NCBI RefSeq assembly: GCF_034424805.1
Contig: NZ_JAXOUF010000003.1
Span: 62,001 to 126,000, forward strand
DNA from: Labrys sedimenti
GTDB lineage: Bacteria > Pseudomonadota > Alphaproteobacteria > Rhizobiales > Labraceae
Reading direction: 5' to 3'
Length of the DNA: 64,000 bases
Below are positions 61,145 through 64,000 of this stretch, in pieces. Every line of letters begins with the position of its first letter. Position 1 is the first letter of the stretch. A program made the translations under genes and the position numbers. The notes below the pieces were generated by a model. It was given only the letters and a program-made list of their open reading frames with translations, had not been told where the DNA came from and ran no database searches.

Positions 61145-61573
61145 TCAGCGACTTTTTGCTGTCGTGTCTCGTGCCGGTTGGATCACCTTTACGACGCTCA
61201 GCGTGCGTTCGTGTCCATCGCGATCTGGCCAAAGTATTGAGTCACCTTCGCGCAAGCCGATGAGCCCGGCGCCGACAGGTGTGATTACGGAGATCCGGTT
61301 CGCAGCAATATCGGCCTCGGCAGGGTAGACAAGTTCGACGGTACGACGGGTGCCGGTTGCCTGATCGACAAACTCGACCGTCGAACGCATGGTCACGACG
61401 TCAGGAGGAATGTCCTCGGCGGTGTGAATCCTGGCGCGTTCGATCTCGGCCATCAACAGGCGGCTAACATCTGACTGGCGGGCGTGGGCACGCATTCCGA
61501 GATCGGACAGCGCATCGGCTTCGGTGTCGATCATATGAATGGGAGGGCGCGCGGCAGCTTTAACAAGGGTCAT
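61145..61573 (-). CDS. rnk: Nucleoside diphosphate kinase regulator Rnk (GreA/GreB-type domain)
   Basis: 142 residues. The N-terminal helical part is followed by a GreA/B C-terminal FKBP-like domain (STVEFVDQATGTRRTVELVYP, ISVITPVGAGLIGLREGDSI and a final ERTLSVVKVIQPA). Rnk proteins bind RNA polymerase but lack the long coiled coil of GreA. Located just after the tRNA-Arg in an accessory-looking stretch; such genes are common on alphaproteobacterial islands and stress loci. Confidence 0.87.
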   Translation of the reverse strand: MTLVKAAARPPIHMIDTEADALSDLGMRAHARQSDVSRLLMAEIERARIHTAEDIPPDVVTMRSTVEFVDQATGTRRTVELVYPAEADIAANRISVITPVGAGLIGLREGDSILWPDRDGHERTLSVVKVIQPARDTTAKSR

Positions 61574-61855
61574 GACGAAGGCTCGTAGTGTGAGGGTTGC
61601 GAACGCTGGCGAGGCGTGGCGGATCGGGCTATGCCCTTACCCCGAACCCAGCACGCGAACGTCCGGACCCGGGGCTAACAGCCCGACATGAGCTGGCACC
61701 CGCGATTGCAGAATCGGACGTGAGCCTTCGACGCTTGCATAACCAAGCGACCATGGGCTGCGGCCCTAGCCCCGTCAATCGCCCCGCGAGCCTCAGAGCG
61801 ATGTGTTACGTAACCCGGTGAACCCGATTTGGCTGAGAACGGCGAGCGCACGGCC
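61574..61855. other. 282-bp stretch without a recognised gene
   Basis: No conserved coding pattern in either strand. The sequence contains several short GC-rich inverted segments (for example around CCGGACCCGGGGCTAACAG), but none forms a convincing RNA or terminator by eye. It should hold the rnk promoter. Confidence 0.4.
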
Positions 61856-62206
61856 TTAGCTGACCAGCATTCTGAGTGCCGCGGAGCTGATCAGCATCAG
61901 GAGCAACATGGCGAAGACGTGATCCCACATGCAGAGGCTCGTACGCGAAACTGGCTGTCGCGTGACCAGCGCCACCCCAACGAGAACGAGCGCGGATGCA
62001 GCAAACATTAAATGCACGAAGAACAGGAAAAGAAAGGGCGGCCGATGATCGAGCGCAAAGGTTGGTGCGCAGAGTAGGAGGATCAATCCGACTTGCCCGC
62101 AAAACGCGCGGAGATGTATCCGCGAGCGGCTGTCCTGCTCACGCAACAACCTCATCCACCGGAATCGCGTGACCGCTTCCCACATGGTCGGCGAGTGCCC
62201 TATCAT
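61856..62206 (-). CDS. Small membrane protein of unknown function
   Basis: 116 residues (an ATG at 62185 is an alternative start). Three hydrophobic segments: GQVGLILLLCAPTFAL, PPFLFLFFVHLMFAASALVL and CMWDHVFAMLLLMLISSAAL. No family recognised. Situated in the accessory region between rnk and two further small membrane proteins, all on the minus strand. Confidence 0.55.
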   Translation of the reverse strand: MIGHSPTMWEAVTRFRWMRLLREQDSRSRIHLRAFCGQVGLILLLCAPTFALDHRPPFLFLFFVHLMFAASALVLVGVALVTRQPVSRTSLCMWDHVFAMLLLMLISSAALRMLVS

Positions 62207-62347
62207 TGCTCCAAGGCTCGCCGGTCACGGCCGCGCGAGGCCAATGCAACGAACGGTAGCTCGACCGACATGAGGATGGCGTATGATCGGGCCAAACCGC
62301 GCAAATATTGCGTTAGGGCAGATTAGCGTCGTCTAAGACCTTCCCTT

Positions 62348-62602
62348 TCAGTCTTTCTCGTCCTGAGATCCTTTAAGTCGACCTCGATCTCCAGCTAGAG
62401 GTTCTTTTGGAGCCTCGGTTACCGACCGATCTTTGGCTTTGTTGATGAGCCGAGACTTCGCGAGCGTGTCGAGCTTCGCCATTATGCCTCGTGTGACTTG
62501 GCGTCGCCGTACGAACAACGCCACTAGCGACACGAGCAAAGCGAATCGCGCGAGCATGAGGATCCAGTCGCCGATATCAGGGTGAAAGCTGTTCAACGCC
62601 AT
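62348..62602 (-). CDS. Single-pass membrane protein of unknown function
   Basis: 84 residues from the ATG at 62602. One hydrophobic segment (WILMLARFALLVSLVALFV, residues about 12-30), then a strongly charged cytoplasmic tail (RRRQVTRGIMAKLDTLAKSR, ending SQDEKD). It overlaps the end of the preceding 70-residue gene by ten bases, so they are translationally coupled. Confidence 0.5.
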   Translation of the reverse strand: MALNSFHPDIGDWILMLARFALLVSLVALFVRRRQVTRGIMAKLDTLAKSRLINKAKDRSVTEAPKEPLAGDRGRLKGSQDEKD

Positions 62603-62805
62603 GGACGGCGACCAAGGAAGGAGCGCCCGCTTCGTTTCCCCGGGATCAGAACGTAGATGATCCCGAGCGCAAGAAACCAAAGCAAGGCGACCGCGCGCAA
62701 CGGCGTCGCGGCCGCTGGTATATGATGAGCCGCCACGAGCAGGCCGATCAGGCCTGAGACGCCGATGATCTTAACGGCCGCGGAAAGAATGCTGAGGGGC
62801 GGCAT
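62593..62805 (-). CDS. Two-pass small membrane protein of unknown function
   Basis: 70 residues from the ATG at 62805. Two hydrophobic segments (IIGVSGLIGLLVAAHHI and AVALLWFLALGIIYVLI) and a basic end GKRSGRSFLGRRPWR. Upstream partner of the single-pass protein with a ten-base overlap. The two lie 89 bases downstream of the LysR-effector-domain gene on the same strand and may share its transcript. Confidence 0.5.
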   Translation of the reverse strand: MPPLSILSAAVKIIGVSGLIGLLVAAHHIPAAATPLRAVALLWFLALGIIYVLIPGKRSGRSFLGRRPWR

Positions 62806-62894
62806 CCTATAGCACCCTGGGCGAGGTCGGTGCAAAAGCCTTATGAGCCGAAGGAAGCTCAGGCGGCGGCGCGCAGCATGGGTTGACGGGGCGA

Positions 62895-63794
62895 TCACTC
62901 CACCGCTCCCTGACGGCCTTCGGCCTGGGCATAGGCGAGCAGAACTGAGGCCTCTGGCGAGAGGGTCTCCGGCCTCCATATTGCGTAGACCGCAGCGTGA
63001 GGCTCCGGAGCGCTGATCGGTCGGTAGATGACGCCGGGATAATAAACGCCTAGCGCGCAAGAGCGTGTCAGCGCGATCCCGAACCCCAATCCTACGAGAT
63101 GCATGAGAGTGTCGCGATGGACCTGGGTTGGAATGATCAACCGTGGCCGGCCTTCGAGTATTGTCGCTATTTCGTTCGCCGTGCGGATGACGCGTGTTTC
63201 ATCGATCGCCATCAGAAACGTTTCGCATCTGAGTGCTTCGCGATGAAGGGCGTGGTGACCGGCGAGCCGATGACCCTCCGGCAAGGCCACTACGATCGTC
63301 TCGTTCCAGCAGTGTTCGGACACGATGGACGCTTTATCCACCCGCTCTTGTATGAAAGCGACGTCAATTGTTCCGCGCGCAACTTGATCGGCGATATCGT
63401 CGCCGTCACCCTCGACAAAACGTACATCTATTGCTGGTTCTGTTTTTTGGAGCCGAGCGAGCACGTTTCGAAGCGGGCCATAGCTCAGGGAGGCGTCCAG
63501 TCCGATCCGAAGCGATGCCGATGTGCTGCCGCCGGTGAAATGACTGCAAGCGTCGCGCAGGCTATGTGAGAGCCTCTTTTGAGGCCCACCGGAAGGGGCG
63601 GACAACTTGAGAAAGCGGCGATTGTTGCTTGGCTCAAACGTTGTAGGGCATGTTCCAACTGGTCTATCCATACGTGGAATGCCTTCGGCTTTTTCGCTCG
63701 CGGGGACCGGCGGTCGGCGCTCCGGGCGAAGCAACAGGCGTGCTGCAATCAAGAGCACTGCCAAGAAGATGATGAGGACGGACGCGCCAGACAT
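62895..63794 (-). CDS. LysR-type effector-binding domain with N-terminal membrane anchor (no HTH)
   Basis: 299 residues from the ATG at 63794. Residues about 5-23 form a transmembrane segment (ASVLIIFLAVLLIAARLLL) followed by basic residues, then a polar linker. From about residue 92 comes a typical LysR substrate-binding domain (STSASLRIGLDASLSYGPLR, VRFVEGDGDDIADQVARGTIDVAFIQE, IVVALPEGHRL, VGLGFGIALTRSCA). The LysR winged helix that normally occupies residues 1-60 is absent, and no HTH can be seen in other frames upstream. Either a membrane-tethered ligand sensor or a rearranged LysR gene. Confidence 0.72.
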   Translation of the reverse strand: MSGASVLIIFLAVLLIAARLLLRPERRPPVPASEKAEGIPRMDRPVGTCPTTFEPSNNRRFLKLSAPSGGPQKRLSHSLRDACSHFTGGSTSASLRIGLDASLSYGPLRNVLARLQKTEPAIDVRFVEGDGDDIADQVARGTIDVAFIQERVDKASIVSEHCWNETIVVALPEGHRLAGHHALHREALRCETFLMAIDETRVIRTANEIATILEGRPRLIIPTQVHRDTLMHLVGLGFGIALTRSCALGVYYPGVIYRPISAPEPHAAVYAIWRPETLSPEASVLLAYAQAEGRQGAVE

Positions 63795-64000
63795 TGGTCA
63801 TTCCGTGAAATCGAGCGGACGGTCAATCGAAGCCGCGACGTTGATCGAAGTTCGCTTGCTCTCAGGTTGATCGCGGCTGCTCCAATCATGTTTGCGATTT
63901 TTTCAGGCGGAGCGTTCCTCCGATCCGCGGTCTTTTGTTGCTTTGCGCCTGTCCCGGCGGCTCGCCAGAAGCAGCTTTACGCGGAGGTAGATGTTCAACC
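63795..64000. other. Right-edge stretch, possible end of an incoming minus-strand gene
   Basis: No complete gene. Two minus-strand frames stay open from the right edge: one stops near 63909 and one ends at TCCGCCTGA near 63903, with basic C-terminal-like residues. Either may be the tail of a gene beyond the window; neither is recognisable. Confidence 0.25.

Noticed and set aside
60731..64000. Prophage at the right end
   Set aside because: No integrase, structural or lysis genes are visible; only the broken tRNA and accessory genes support an integrated element.

Overview
The window is GC-rich (roughly 64 % by eye), densely coded chromosomal DNA from an alphaproteobacterium, most likely of the order Hyphomicrobiales (Rhizobiales). 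Supporting this are the FYDLN-acid protein next to an aroA/cmk locus, an AcvB/VirJ-type protein, a BKACE enzyme, an lptC-lptA-lptB locus, fused cysNC beside cysD, frequent TTG/GTG starts, an ATT-initiated infC, and several dispersed intergenic palindromes of a kind common in this order. The genus cannot be fixed from this sequence alone.

Layout. 1-2048 (minus strand): two adjacent genes whose N-termini look like the same effector-associated domain; one also carries a trypsin-like protease. This is a probable biological-conflict module that runs off the left edge. 2392-8764 (minus): LacI-controlled ribose-type ABC transporter operon with a mannitol-dehydrogenase-family polyol oxidoreductase. 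9019-11693: DUF1800/DUF1501 exported pair. 11.9-21.2 kb: housekeeping and single genes (Nfu scaffold, hydrolase, glycosyltransferase, infC, acvB/virJ-like, coaBC, dut, Rrf2 regulator, cysK). 21.3-29.5 kb: DUF2076 protein, polA, moeB, folB, YqhA-like protein, mepA, L,D-transpeptidase, thioredoxin. 29.5-34.8 kb: divergent BKACE versus RpiR regulator/aminotransferase, then ggt. 34.8-38 kb: grpE, cmk, a truncated and catalytically gutted aroA relic, FYDLN protein and tRNA-Ala(GGC). 38-45.6 kb: small envelope proteins, a ROK/PfkB kinase/ketose 3-epimerase sugar cluster, LysR and a divergent metB-like gene, 5-FTHF cyclo-ligase. 45.7-47.3 kb: an ECF sigma factor with DUF4142 and cupredoxin genes, with two matching promoters. 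47.5-50.3 kb: sulfate activation (cysD, cysNC). 50.5-52.2 kb: three successive DUF805 membrane proteins. 52.4-58.3 kb: ubiB, RNase D, then lptC with two tandem lptA genes and lptB. 58.5-60.7 kb: yejBE-type peptide permeases without ATPase or binding protein. 60.8-64 kb: a broken tRNA-Arg, an intact tRNA-Arg(CCG), and accessory genes (rnk, small membrane proteins, and a LysR-type effector domain fused to a membrane anchor instead of a DNA-binding domain).

Most interesting points: the EAD/trypsin pair; the duplicated GGGAACC-N14-GCATCCAATC promoter that ties the ECF sigma gene to the DUF4142/cupredoxin operon; the aroA relic at its ancestral locus; the membrane-anchored LysR effector domain; the tRNA-Arg disruption at an apparent island border; and the tandem LptA pair. 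All functional calls come from reading the sequence; no database search was run.
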